Translations under genes and position numbers: made by a program
Notes under the pieces: generated by a model
What the model was told of the DNA's origin: nothing
Database searches by the model: none
Seen by the model: the letters and a program-made list of their open reading frames with translations, nothing else
In this document: positions 37,963 to 48,739 of the stretch, piece after piece
Numbering within the stretch: position 1 is the stretch's first letter
Layout: each line of letters begins with the position of its first letter
Assembly: GCA_029931535.1 (NCBI GenBank)
Contig: JAQPZY010001675.1
Coordinates: 1,351,001-1,415,000, forward strand
From: Margaritifera margaritifera
Lineage: Eukaryota > Mollusca > Bivalvia > Unionida > Margaritiferidae
DNA length: 64,000 nucleotides
Direction: 5' to 3'

Positions 37963-40900
37963 CCCGAAACATGTATGACAATCATTCTATATGTTAAACG
38001 TGGTTCTGATTATTTAAACGTTATAGTTGTTTGTTCAAGGTTTCAAAGGATTTGAAAAGAAAATTGGCTTATTCAATAATTGCATATTTGCGATGGATGA
38101 AACAAGGAAGCTAGTTCTTTTTTACTTTAAAGAGGTGTAGAAAACATAATTAAACCCACCACTGTATCAAAATAGCAGATAAGAACAAAAATATGTAATG
38201 GCTATAATAAGCTTAGCAAAATGAAGAACAAAACTATAAATGTATTGGCTATAACAAACTGATAAACAAAAAACATGAATGTCTCGGATATAGCAAACTG
38301 ATGAACAAAAATCATGAATGTCTCGGATATAGGAAACTGATAAACAAAAAAATATGAATGTCTCGGATATAGCAAACTGATAAACAAAAAACATGAATGT
38401 CTCGGATATAGCAAACTGATGAACAAAACTATAAATGTATCGACTATAACAACCTGAATAAAGTTCTTTTAAATAAAAGCAAGATTTATAGATTAACTTG
38501 AGGATTGTTTACATTCACGACTGAACAGTTGGACACCACCTAATCCAAGGAAATACGATATGAATTTTGAATAACTTATTGAAAATGCTGTCATCAATAT
38601 AGATTAATTTATATCATTTGATATGATTTTCTTGCGTGACTTCAGTATAAATTTTCAATAAACAATAGTTAATGTCATCAGTTAATATAAAATTTGATTA
38701 AAGTTATCACCAACAAAACTTTTGGCCGACAAACCTATGGGAGTAGAAATAACTATTGAATTGTTGTTTCATTCCTCGCCACTATCAGGTACAAAATCTA
38801 ATGAAGTATTCAGTATAAAGCATCTTAGTATTACATTAGTATTATATTAGTTTTATAGTAGTTGAAAGATTGTCACTTGATGGAAGGACCATCCCATTAT
38901 CACTTGCATGTGCCAACAATGCATTAACAGGTACATTGAAAGAATCTTCGACCTGAGACCTCAAGACAAAAGGAAATCAAAGATTGGTCACGTCAGCAGA
39001 TACTGTGATTTTTAAGACAGATTAGTTCCTTATAGTTGAATACCATAAGGTTTTGGTGGGAACGATGCGGAATTCAGTTTATGAGTCATAGATGACAGTT
39101 CTATATATTCTTTGATATCTCGATTATGGTCATATGTGTGTTTTTATATACAGGTGCACAGAGAACATATTTGATATCAAGCAGGACGATCAGTAAACTT
39201 ATTACTTTGTTGTCCTTCAAAGTCTTTCAAGTCAATTACTAGTATTATTAACCGTGTCATCACAAAATAGATAACTAAATGACAGAATTAAGAGGCTTTA
39301 AAAATCATACAATGCCAGCGATCAGATACAATTATGAGACCGATTCATCATATAAGCAGGGATGTGTTATCAGATACGAAATCTGTTACAGCACCGTGTA
39401 AGCTTCAATGTACAAGTTTCACGGCTTCTGATAAATACAAGGGCCGCATTGAACTGGATAACTTTGAGGAACTCAGGCAACCCTGACCAGGCCTGCAACG
39501 GCTGACTCATTGGGTTGCTCATTTTATTTTTCACAGAAAGATTATTATTTTTCTATTGAAATATCAAGATCATAGTTACAGGTGCTGACTTATAAAACAT
39601 ACTTACTATCGTCCAATATAAACTGAAGGTTCGTGTTCGCCAGGTTCAGCTTTCATGAACGTCTGAACTTTGAGTAAATAGCACAGCTGAAATTCTGCAT
39701 GTTTTTTTTTTCCTCCGGTAAACTACGGTAGAATAATTACACTAAACTTTGCTTTGAAACAAGTTAGTTTGGTCTTGACACGGAGTTTCTGATCTTAAAT
39801 CTGACGGTACAACGACGAACACAATTTTTTGATGGGTACGTACACACTAGTTAAGAAGTTTAATGGAAGGAAGACAAGATAACAGACGCGACACCTTTAA
39901 ATAAAAGTCTTCAAACAAGATGATCAAAAGAATTTTTACTTGATTCAATGGATGCTTACCAGTTATATAAAAATGTAGTATCTAGATAGTAAATACAACC
40001 AATGCCTCGTTTTTATGTTTGTTTGTTTTTTTTTTTTTGTTTTTTTTTTTTTCTTGCAAGAGGAACCGATTCTCTTTTAGATGCAATACAAAAGTAGAAT
40101 TCTATACCAATAGAGGTGCTTATGGGTTCTTGTTTATCCTCGTTATTTTCCTGCTGGAGTTCCGTTATTCGAGAAATTATCTAATAAACATTTAGTTGGT
40201 GGCACTTTCCTCGCATCAGTTTGTCTTAGACTTTATCTTCCAAGTCTACATGCAAAATATTGGATTACACAGGATTAAAATGAACGTTAAAATTTCATTT
40301 TGTGCACGTGGTTGGTGAAGTATTATGCGTAGCAAGGATGACTTTTAGGATTGTTCCTCGAAATGAATAGTGTTCGTTCTGTTCTTAAGTCTTTTTTTCA
40401 GTTCTTACAATACTGTGGTTAAATTTACCTTGTATCCTGCAAGCCTTTCACTGAGTTCAACCATCTACAATGCCAGAGTATGCAACCCGTAAAAACAAAT
40501 AAATAAAAATAAATAAATAAATATAGTAATTGTTTATATCTAGTTCATTTTCTTGTAGTTGAATAAAAGGGGTCATTTGAACTCTTCTTAGTACTCTTTT
40601 GATTCGTAGTAACCGATGGGTTAATCAGGAATATGACTGAAACAAGTGGCACTACATTTTCTTTCCAATATTAAATTTCAAGGAACTTTCTCTTTACATT
40701 ACTCGCATTTCTTTGCATTCTCAACCGTTGGCCTTATCAAAATGGCGTTAGAACACAGTGTATAGCGGTGTGTGAGGTGAGAAGGGTCTTATTGTAATTA
40801 GTATTACTTACTCCACATTGATTTGACCATGCCTGTTCTGTTTGGCTTATCGAGCCAGAAACCGGAGTGAAATTTACACTGATTCTAACGTAGCGGAAAT

Positions 40901-43900
40901 TGACCTTTAACCCCTTCCGTGTTTAAGGTGCTGACAGGTGCACTTCTCTGACGCGCCTGCATAAAATAATTTGTTTATGTCTAGTGCTTTAAACAGTTTA
41001 ACCTACCATACTGAGTTCCAACCAAGTGCAAAGTACTTGCTAGGCTGAATCCTTTCGATAGAACTGAAGTTAAGTCTCATAGGCAGTATGGATGTCATTA
41101 ATTTTACCTAAGATTTTGCGGTTTTTCTTCTCATAATGACGTCCTCAATCTTAGTAACTCAAGCAGTTCATATTTTGCGTATCTCCGTGAGTTATTCTAT
41201 ATTTAGAAACAATAAAATAATATCTCCATTTTCTCCAGCTTCCCTTTTTAGACTTTGTTGTACAGTCACCAGTATTTATTCAATAATAAAATATTTCTGT
41301 GTCATGCTTGTTGCGATTTTCTAAAGTTTCAACCGATGAGAAAGTTAAGTAAATTGTTTAGGTCACAATAACTACTATTTTATCAGTAAAAGATACACGC
41401 CTCTTTTAACAGTGTCCCTTGTCTCAGCATATTATTATCAATTATATGAAGGCCATATTTTTCAGTTAGCAACATTTTTCATAATTATTTTGTCAGTTAC
41501 TTCAACATTTGTGCGTAAAGATGATGATATATAAACTTGGAAGATAAACTTGGTTGAAGGAAACTTGCTCAGATGGTCTCGTGATTTCTTCACTTTTCCT
41601 GTGCCGATGGCCAATGTCTACAGATACCTAACCGAAAAAGACGATATACTGTACCATTTGAATTAACACACACATAATTTCTTGTCTGTTGATGATTCAA
41701 CTTGCTCCTGATTCGACAGTTTTTCACATTTCACCATGAGTCTTAAATTTATTGTCTAATGAGATACCTTTTTTTGTTGTTGTTGTTGTTATGTGTTTTT
41801 TTGTTTGTTTTTGTGAACGTGTTTCCATCAATCAATTCTTCTATCAACTGCTTAAGTATCAAACGTTTCCTCCCTTTCTAATTTTTTTTACTGCAGGAGG
41901 ATGTTCCCGACCCTACGTGTGTCCTTCTCTGGCCTTGACCTGACTTCTAAATATGTAGTCTTAATGGACATAGTTCCACTAGATAAGAAGCGCTACCGGT
42001 ATGCCTACCACCGGTCATGCTGGCTGGTTGCCGGCAAGGCAGATCCACCTCCAAAACATCGACTTTACATGCATCCAGATGGTGCTTTCACAGGAGAACA
42101 ACTCCAGAAACAGACCGTCTCTTTTGAGAAGCTGAAACTTACCAACAATGTCATGGATAAGGACGGACATGTAAGGAATATGTATACTGAATACGCAAAA
42201 GATGAAATGAGATTGCAGATTTATAAAATCATATAATGTCAAACTTTATGAACTCCAGAAAAGTTGAGTTTATTTTATGTCACAGTCCACGTCTAGAACC
42301 ATGTTAGTCTCTCGTATACTATTCCTCAGTCCACGTCTACAATAAATTATAGACTCTCGTATTCCGTCATAAAATGATTGAAAACCATCTTAGTCTCTCG
42401 TATACTATTCCTCATAAAATGATTGAAAACCTCAATCCAAATTCAGTATTGGGCTCAACACTTTATAAATACCCTAGAGGCATGTATTCATCGTTTTGTA
42501 TTTCATTGACTTTTCTGGTAGACGATGAGCTTTTTCAAATTCTGGTTCGAACGTTCTAAAAAAAAAATCCATGTTACCATGCTGCTGTTTTAAACTTTCA
42601 TTTTTATTATTTTTTAAATACTAGGAGTGATTATAAACCGATAAATTCGATATACGTATAAAAATACAAACAAATATGTGCCTGTTATATTTCAATAAAT
42701 ATGAATTTTCATCATTCTTTTTCAGATCATTTTGAATTCCATGCACAAATACCAGCCCAGGGTTCATATTGTCAAAGTCGCAGAGGAGACGAGACTTCCT
42801 ATTACGTCCCTGGAGGGAAAAGAATATAAAACATTTGCATTTACAGAATGCATATTCATCGCAGTCACTGCCTACCAAAATCAACTGGTAAGTTTGAACT
42901 CCCTAATAATCGATATTAAAATAAAAACAATCTTTGATGGTATCAGGCCTATCAGAATTAGGTTGAACATATCGTAGCTACAAGGTAAGATATCCGTGTA
43001 TAAATAAAGATACTAGATTCTTGTCAGGTTTGACAAATCAGGTTTGGCATTTGCAATTTGTATTCACATGAGATACTATTCATAAAGAAATATCGCATTT
43101 CCATAGATATGTTGTTATTATGTTATATACCTTAAGATCTAAATAATATAATATGACAGACAGGAGGCATGCCTTTTCAATTCAAGCTTTTGTTGCATTC
43201 AGTTTTATCATGATAGTTTCGTACTGAGAGTATATTTTTGCTTTCTTAAATTTGAATCAAAATCGAATCAACCTGAGTCAGATTTTGCGTACGCTTTTGT
43301 ATTACAAACCATCATTAATGCTTAAAACTTGTGGTTATCTAATCCATTTGCTTTCCTTCTCAGATAACCAAGTTGAAGATAGATAGCAATCCATTCGCCA
43401 AGGGTTTCAGAGATTCTAGTCGACTTTCAGACTTTGAAAGGCAAGTATTTAATATTTCATTTGTACAAAATAAAAATTGAATGGAATTGGTATTTTTAAA
43501 AGCCTCTGTTGAACAAGAAAATGTGCATAAAATCTTCTGTTCCATACTTGGGGGTATTTGTTTTTGTTATAAATAGTTAAAATACTGGTGAAATAAATTT
43601 AATATTGATTGCTTAGTAATGTAAGTAACTTGGAACAAGAATACTGTACGTAAACATTTCATAGAAAGTGCGTTAGTCATTTTGTCCAATATACATAAAT
43701 TTAAAATCTAACTTTTTCAGAGAGACAATGGAAGGTTTGATTCAGAAACATTCCTATTCCAGATCGCCACTTCGCACATTTTCTGAACCAGATTACGAAG
43801 AAGCATTAAAACAGAGGGAGGAGAATATTGCTAGAGGTAATAATTATTCAAAAGACTGTAAGACTACGTAGCTAGAGGTAATAATTTTTCAAAAGACTGT

Positions 43901-46900
43901 GAGACTATGCAGCGAGATATAATTATTATTCAAAAGACTGTAAGACTATGCAGCTAGAGATAATAATTATTCAAAAGACTGTAAGACTATGTAGCTAGAG
44001 ATAATATTTATTCAAAAGACTGTAAGACTATGTAGCTAGAGATAATATTTATTCAAAAGACTGTAAGACTATGTAGCTAGAGATAATAATTATTCAAAAG
44101 ACTGTAAGACTATGCAGCTAGAGATAATATTTATTCAAAAGACTGTAAGACTATGTAGCTAGAGATAATAATTATTCAAAAGACTGTAAGACTATGCAGC
44201 TAGAGATAATATTTATTCAAAAGACTGTAAGACTATGTAGCTAAATAATTCAGCTCGTTTGTCTCAGCAACATTGTTACAAAAAGGGAATATTTTCTGTA
44301 GAATATGTCCGAGTCAATACATCAAATGAACTGATTAAATAAATCAATAATAAAATAAATAATAATAATAATAATAATAATAACAATAAAGTAGTATATT
44401 GATTTGAACACATTTTGAACATAAACACTAATGCATATTTAATTGATGGTTGGTGCAGTAAAATATCACTTTATATTGTTTTTATTTCTTCTCTTACTGA
44501 CGCGGAGTGAAGGGTGACAAACTAATTTTTTTGTATGCATGTTGTCAGTATAGATTAGACATCTTACTTTATTATACAACAAAGTACTTCCACAATATGT
44601 GTACGATAGGAACATTCTCAGTTAGATGCTGAACTATACTTACATTAGTCCTGAGCAACATAACTCTGTTGAGTAGCTTAGTGTGACAGGAATAAAAATT
44701 TGTGGTACCAGTTTAATGCTGCACAATTTTCGTAACGTGATATGTCGTCCCGTATCCAGTGTCTGTCAGCATAATGAATCCGAACAGAGACCCATAAAGG
44801 CATGGTGATTCCTTCCCGATGAATCTGATTGACTATAACATTTTTGAAGAAAACAAAAAGGTCGTATCCAAAACTATACCGGTAAACCATGACCACCTTT
44901 TGAGCCTGGAGATCAGCTACCAAAGTGCTGACTTCCTGTTTTCGGTTGACTGGTACCCGGGTGCGTAGGGTACTCTAATATTTGGTTTAAGGTGGTGCGG
45001 TAACAGAGAAGTCAAGTGTTGGACACGCGCTATGTTACATACCATCAATAAACCTTTCATGAGTCAGTTTTTTTCCTATTGTGTTTCTACCATCAAACTC
45101 ACATCACGAATAATACTAGCCGTTGTCTGTTAAAAACAAATGGATGGTAACTGGTGTCAGTGCGGGATGTTTTGATCATATTCCCCGCAAATCGGGGTAA
45201 TTTTACATCAATACGCTATTATCGTGTCGCCACAGTGATAAATGTTGGAAAGAGGATATAACAATTTAAAAGACACTCAAATGGAGATGCATGGGCATTG
45301 TGTATCTAGGTAGTCATTCTGAGTCCACTTGCTTGAACTTTGATTCTTGTAGTGGAGATAAATTGTTATCAGGGTTGCATTTCCGGATGGGAGAAAATTC
45401 ATTATTTGTCACCCATTTTCAGACCCAAAGAAGTGACACTAAGAAAAATAACTGGTAATTACTATCTGACCTGACGTCTCCGAATTTGAAAGGAGTTAGC
45501 ATTTGCACTCCACGAACACTTTATTTATTGGAATATTCTATTTATTAATGAAATCTTCCCTTGTTCTCTCTGTTCATCAAAATAATTCTCTATACAAAAT
45601 TAAGACGCTCATTTCACACTGAAGATCGTTGTATCTAAACATAATAATTCTTACAGATCACAATTAATGTACAAAATCTTCTACAAAGACCAGACAGGTG
45701 TCATTTGTCCATTATAAATATATTACTCGATAAGATTTAGGCTAATAGATATGTTATATTTATATGGATATTGTCCATACTAGGTCCTCAGATACGTTAT
45801 ATTTATATGGATATAGTCCACACTAGGTCCTCAAATACGTTATATTTATATGGATATTATCCACACTAGGTCCTCAGATACGTTATATTTATATGGATAT
45901 TGTCCACACTAGGTCCTTAGATACGTTATATTTATATGGATATAGTCCACACTAGGTCCTCAGATACGTTATATTTATATGGATATTATCATACTAGGTC
46001 CTCAGATACGTTATATTTATATGGATATTTTCAATACTAGGTCCTCAGATACGTTATATTTATATGGATATTTTCCATACTAGGTCCTCAGATACGTTAT
46101 ATTTATATGGATATTGTTCGTACTAGGTCCTCAGATACGTTATATTTATATGGATATAGTCCACACTAGGTCCTCAGATACGTTATATTTATATGGATAT
46201 TGTCCGTACTAGGTCCTCAGATACGTTATATTTATATGGATATTTTCCATACTAGGTCCTCAGATACGTTATATTTATATGGATATTTTCCATACTAGGT
46301 CCTCAGATACGTTAAATTTTTAATGGATATTTTCCATACTAGGTCCTCAGATACGTTATATTTATATGGATATTGCCCATGCTAGGTCCTCAGATATGTA
46401 TGAACTTAAACTTTCTTCCACTCAACGATTTTATGAAATCTATGTCCGTGAGTGACTAATTTTGTTTTTGGATAAGGAGTAAACCACTCGTGGAACATTG
46501 AGTACTTAGTCATGGGCCTTATGTTACAGCCATTTATCTTAACGATCTTCTGCATTTATCATAACCATGCATTTAACCTAAGTTCAACAAACGTCACTGT
46601 TTCTTTTCAAAACCAACACTCACCATTTTAAACCATGTGGCTATTGCTAAACCTAATAATGCGGAAGACACGTGTCCATTAAAATAAAGTCCATGGCTCT
46701 TTATCAACTTCTTTATTTAATTTATTTCAAATAATACGGCTACATCTCCGCATACCAATATTAAAGATTTTCAGAAATAAAATTAGCGCATTACGCTAAA
46801 TTAGCATTTGATCAAAATACGATTCATATTCTTAAAATGCAGATTTTTGATTTTTTTGTAATACCTTACTTTTGTTATTTAATAGCATTGCCTGTTATAT

Positions 46901-47400
46901 ACTCTTCGTATTAGCTAATGTTACCTTGCTATTTAACTGATGGTGTAAGTCTCCACCTCCAGAAAAATTATTAAGGACTTGTAGAGTTAGGTAACCTTAG
47001 CTACCTCCATCTCCATGTGACTTGAGATCAGTCAAACAATAACTTCAGATGTTGTACTTTAAGCCAAAAATTAGTTGTTAATCGTTGAATTTAAAAAAAA
47101 AATAACCCTAACTCTGTTTAATTTCCAGCTGCCCATGACGGTTATAACGAGTCTTCACCTTGGCGGCCAATTCCGACCACCTTGCCTGTTCCTGTGTCTG
47201 GAGATCTGCCTTTGTTTTCTTTATATGGTTCTATGATTACCCATCCACTATATAGCAGTGCAAATCACGAACTTTTACTTCGGAACCAAATTTACAAGGG
47301 AGTTTTACATCCAAGTGTGATATCTGGACTATATCAAAAGGCCATGGTTCGCCATCACCCTTATTTACCAGTGGAAAAATTACGTGACGCTAGATCTTAG
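29925..47400 (+). CDS. TBX20: T-box transcription factor TBX20, seven coding exons
   Basis: The CDS joins 29925-30072, 35355-35559, 41897-42170, 42726-42887, 43364-43440, 43721-43836 and 47129-47400, giving 1254 nt and 417 residues plus stop. The start is fixed by an in-frame TGA 12 nt upstream (29913-29915) and a good context (A at -3, G at +4). Residues 25-31 (FSIAALI) match the conserved N-terminal motif of TBX20 proteins, an eh1-like Groucho-binding type. The T-box spans about residues 95-288, from LETKELWLKF through the VTAYQNQ and SNPFAKGFRDSSR signatures. TBX20 proteins are nuclear DNA-binding regulators of heart and neural development in vertebrates and of midline/H15 functions in flies (family knowledge). 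The match is to TBX20 rather than other T-box classes because of GTEMIITKSGRRMFPT, YRYAYHRS.WLVAGKADPP and IQKHSYSRSP. The C-terminal tail (about 128 residues after the T-box) is shorter than I recall for vertebrates and is not clearly alignable. The reading assumes a GC-AG intron 5. Confidence 0.96.
31723..31800. repeat. (AG)n microsatellite in intron 1
   Basis: About 38 AG dinucleotides with one AAAG interruption. Confidence 0.97.
34172..34370. repeat. 26-bp tandem repeat in intron 1, about 7 copies
   Basis: Unit approximately GATATAAGGACACGTGTATT plus ATGCAT; spacing 26 bp between the first copies. Most copies contain the E-box-type palindrome CACGTG. Confidence 0.85.
35210..35338. repeat. 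Compound trinucleotide tract before exon 2
   Basis: ATG, AAC, ACT and AAT triplets follow one another and end 16 bp before the exon 2 acceptor. Confidence 0.9.
35355..35559 (+). CDS. TBX20: TBX20 coding exon 2 (acidic linker and T-box start)
   Basis: The acceptor is TATGTCAG ending at 35354, directly after a trinucleotide repeat tract. It encodes an acidic, serine-rich linker and then the first T-box strand (LETKELWLKFNELGTEMI). The donor GTAAGA is at 35560. The last codon is split (AG|G), completing an arginine with exon 3. Confidence 0.95.
37310..37322 (+). promoter_or_regulatory. DR1-type nuclear receptor site in intron 2
   Basis: AGGTCAAAGGTCT: two AGGTC-type half-sites with one-base spacing, the arrangement bound by HNF4, COUP-TF and RXR proteins. 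It lies in a non-repetitive part of the intron. Function not shown. Confidence 0.35.
37861..37958. repeat. Compound (CA)n(CT)n(TA)n microsatellite
   Basis: CA to 37,890, CT to 37,901, then TA to 37,958. Confidence 0.97.
38190..38450. repeat. 39-bp tandem repeat in intron 2, about 6-7 copies
   Basis: Unit contains ATGAATGTCTCGGATATAGC and AAACTGATAAACAAAAA. Spacing 39, 40, 39 bp. The outer copies are diverged. Spurious - strand ORFs follow from the unit length. Confidence 0.9.
41897..42170 (+). CDS. TBX20: TBX20 coding exon 3 (T-box core)
   Basis: The acceptor ACTGCAG ends at 41896. It encodes residues 118-209 with RMFPTLRVSFSGLD, the KRYRYAYHRS block and FTGEQLQKQTVSFEKLKLTNN. The donor GTAAGG is at 42171, phase 0. 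Open reading continues 69 nt into intron 3 and should not be taken as coding. Confidence 0.97.
42171..42725 (+). other. TBX20 intron 3
   Basis: 555 nt, GT-AG. Contains small nested duplications at 42,270-42,430: AGTCTCTCGTATACTATTCC and AAAATGATTGAAAACC each occur twice. Confidence 0.85.
42726..42887 (+). CDS. TBX20: TBX20 coding exon 4 (T-box core)
   Basis: The acceptor TTTTTCAG ends at 42725. Residues 210-263 include ILNSMHKYQPRVHIVK and AVTAYQNQ, the family signatures. The donor GTAAGT is at 42888, phase 0. The segment FAFTECIFIAV differs from the F.ET.F.AV form usual in this family. Confidence 0.97.
42888..43363 (+). other. TBX20 intron 4
   Basis: 476 nt, GTAAGT...CAG. Nothing else of note seen. 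Confidence 0.85.
43364..43440 (+). CDS. TBX20: TBX20 coding exon 5 (T-box C-terminal end), GC donor
   Basis: The acceptor CTTCTCAG ends at 43363. Encodes ITKLKIDSNPFAKGFRDSSR followed by LSDFE and the first two bases of an arginine codon. Family conservation of the IERE-type junction requires the exon to end at GAAAG|GCAAGT, a GC donor. The nearest GT, at 43445, would add 4 nt and break frame. Confidence 0.93.
43441..43720 (+). other. TBX20 intron 5, GC-AG type
   Basis: 280 nt. Begins GCAAGT after AAAG, the usual context of GC-AG introns, and ends TTTTTCAG. The reading frame across it matches the family only with this donor. Confidence 0.85.
43721..43836 (+). CDS. TBX20: TBX20 coding exon 6 (post-T-box)
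   Basis: The acceptor CTTTTTCAG ends at 43720. Encodes ETMEGLIQKHSYSRSPLRTF, which matches the conserved block after the T-box, then a glutamate-rich stretch ending in NIAR. The donor GTAATA at 43837 lies inside the first unit of a 41-bp tandem array. The exon ends in phase 1. Confidence 0.93.
43830..44244. repeat. 41-bp minisatellite overlapping the exon 6 splice donor, about 10 copies
   Basis: Unit GCTAGAGATAATAATTATTC plus AAAAGACTGTAAGACTATGTA. The first unit includes the last seven bases of exon 6 (GCTAGAG). Units 1 and 2 have GAGGTAATAATT; most later units have GAGATAATA, losing the donor GT. Very little divergence between copies. Confidence 0.95.
43837..47128 (+). other. TBX20 intron 6
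   Basis: 3,292 nt, GT-AG. It opens inside a 41-bp minisatellite (43,830-44,244) and later carries a 43-bp array (45,748-46,396). Between them lies a short (AAT)n at about 44,350-44,390. The remainder is unremarkable AT-rich sequence. Confidence 0.8.
45748..46396. repeat. 43-bp minisatellite in intron 6, about 15 copies
   Basis: Unit GATACGTTATATTTATATGG plus ATATTGTCCATACTAGGTCCTCA. Spacing is 43 bp in the copies I counted. Copies differ mainly at the TTGTCCA/TAGTCCA/TTTTCCA position. Confidence 0.95.
47129..47400 (+). CDS. TBX20: TBX20 coding exon 7 (C-terminal tail)
   Basis: The acceptor TTTCCAG ends at 47128. The first two bases complete an alanine codon, then 89 residues run to TAG at 47398-47400. 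The tail is proline-, tyrosine- and histidine-rich (PLFSLYGSMITHPLYSS, YQKAMVRHHPYLPVEKL). It has no motif I recognise. Assignment to this gene rests on phase match, acceptor quality and the absence of another candidate exon. Confidence 0.85.
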
Positions 47401-47729
47401 CACAAACTGCTTTTGCCGTGTATACCACACGGAATAACAAACCTTTTATTGTGATTTTATTCCCATCTCATCATTAAACGTGAAGACATTTCATCAACCA
47501 CACTTCATGTCCTCCCAGTGTGTTTACTTTCTGAGAGCATTTGTTGCAGTTATCAGGAGCCTGAAACCATAACTTTCCTGCTAGTACGGGTCATTTTACC
47601 ACAGTGATCTAGAGGTTTTTTTTAACCTTGTTTTTTCGGTCAGTAAATGTCATCACTTAAAAGACAATCTGAACATTTCCTCTATTTGCCTGCAACAAAC
47701 TTATTTCCTACTCGATTTAATAACATTTT

Positions 47730-47811
<82 letters not shown>

Positions 47812-48735
47812 ACTTGTTTTATTTTGAAGGTGTACGCACCAAAAGGTACTCAAGTTATTGTTATTTTGAAGTGTATGGACTTTTTTTAAAATTAGAAACA
47901 AAAGAGTCTTAACGGTAACGTGGTTTTTACACTTAGAGTATGCAAATTTTGAAAGGCGTAATAAGGTAGCAGCGTAGTTTTTTTTTTCCCTAAACTAATG
48001 AGAGAATAATTATTAAATAGCAAAGGCTGATTTGTTTATTTTGCGTGTATATATTAGAAGATTAACTAAAGATGTGAAGCTTCTTGATAAAGAAGGTTAC
48101 GATCGAGACAGATGTTTTTTTTTTTTATTTCTAACCAAGAGTTACCTCCCTTTGGTTTACTCACGCGTACTGATTGTCTTTATCGTGGCTTGCAGATTTC
48201 GTTAATTTGGCCAGTTATTTAAAACGTATTTGTGTTTTTTTTTTAAGATCTCGTTGTATAGGTTAATACTGGTCAGATATCGGTATGCTGTTTATTTATT
48301 TTATTTTTTGAAATTTTTTGAAATTTTTATTTCTTTACTGATTTAGACATTCGCTTCCTTCTTGAAGACTTCTGGAACCAAATGAAGCATCGCACATGCA
48401 TTCATCGTACAACTACTATTTATATACTTTCCATTACATTGTAGACCCCTCTATGGTGCTAATTTCATGACTTATGTAAAGATATTATGCCGATATATAA
48501 ACAAAGAAAATGTTCTTCAGTATAACTGTTGAGTGCTTGTGAAGGTGTATATGTGTTGAAAATACTCTGTTTTATTTCGACAAACATTTAAATTAAATGT
48601 TATTTGAAGCTCTTGTGCAGTAAATATGATAACATATAAATAGGACTTGGTGCTGGTTGTTTTATTGTTCACTCTAAAAGTCACCTTGTTTCTTATTGTT
48701 TTATATCAATAAAGAGATTAATTAGAAAACTGCGT
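47401..48735 (+). other. TBX20 3'UTR with poly(A) signal
   Basis: After the stop the sequence is non-coding. It includes a (GA)n tract at 47,733-47,809. A canonical AATAAA lies at 48,708-48,713 with A/T-rich sequence after it, the best visible polyadenylation signal. The end is inferred. Confidence 0.45.
47733..47809. repeat. (GA)n microsatellite in the 3'UTR
   Basis: About 38 GA dinucleotides 330 bp after the TBX20 stop. Confidence 0.97.
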
Positions 48736-48739
48736 AAAA

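Larger units (their letters stand above)
35560..41896 (+). other. TBX20 intron 2
   Basis: 6,337 nt, GT-AG. Holds a DR1-type AGGTCA repeat at 37,310, a compound (CA)n(CT)n(TA)n microsatellite at 37,861-37,958, a 39-bp tandem array at 38,190-38,450 and homopolymer T tracts. Much of 36,380-37,320 and 38,860-41,700 is non-repetitive, a sensible place to look for conserved enhancers. No gene seen. Confidence 0.8.

Noticed and set aside
42171..42236. Open reading past exon 3 to 42,236
   Set aside because: A strong GTAAGG donor and the exact family match of exon 4 show it is intronic.
43441..43446. GT donor at 43,445 for intron 5
   Set aside because: It adds 4 nt and shifts the frame; the GC donor restores the conserved protein.
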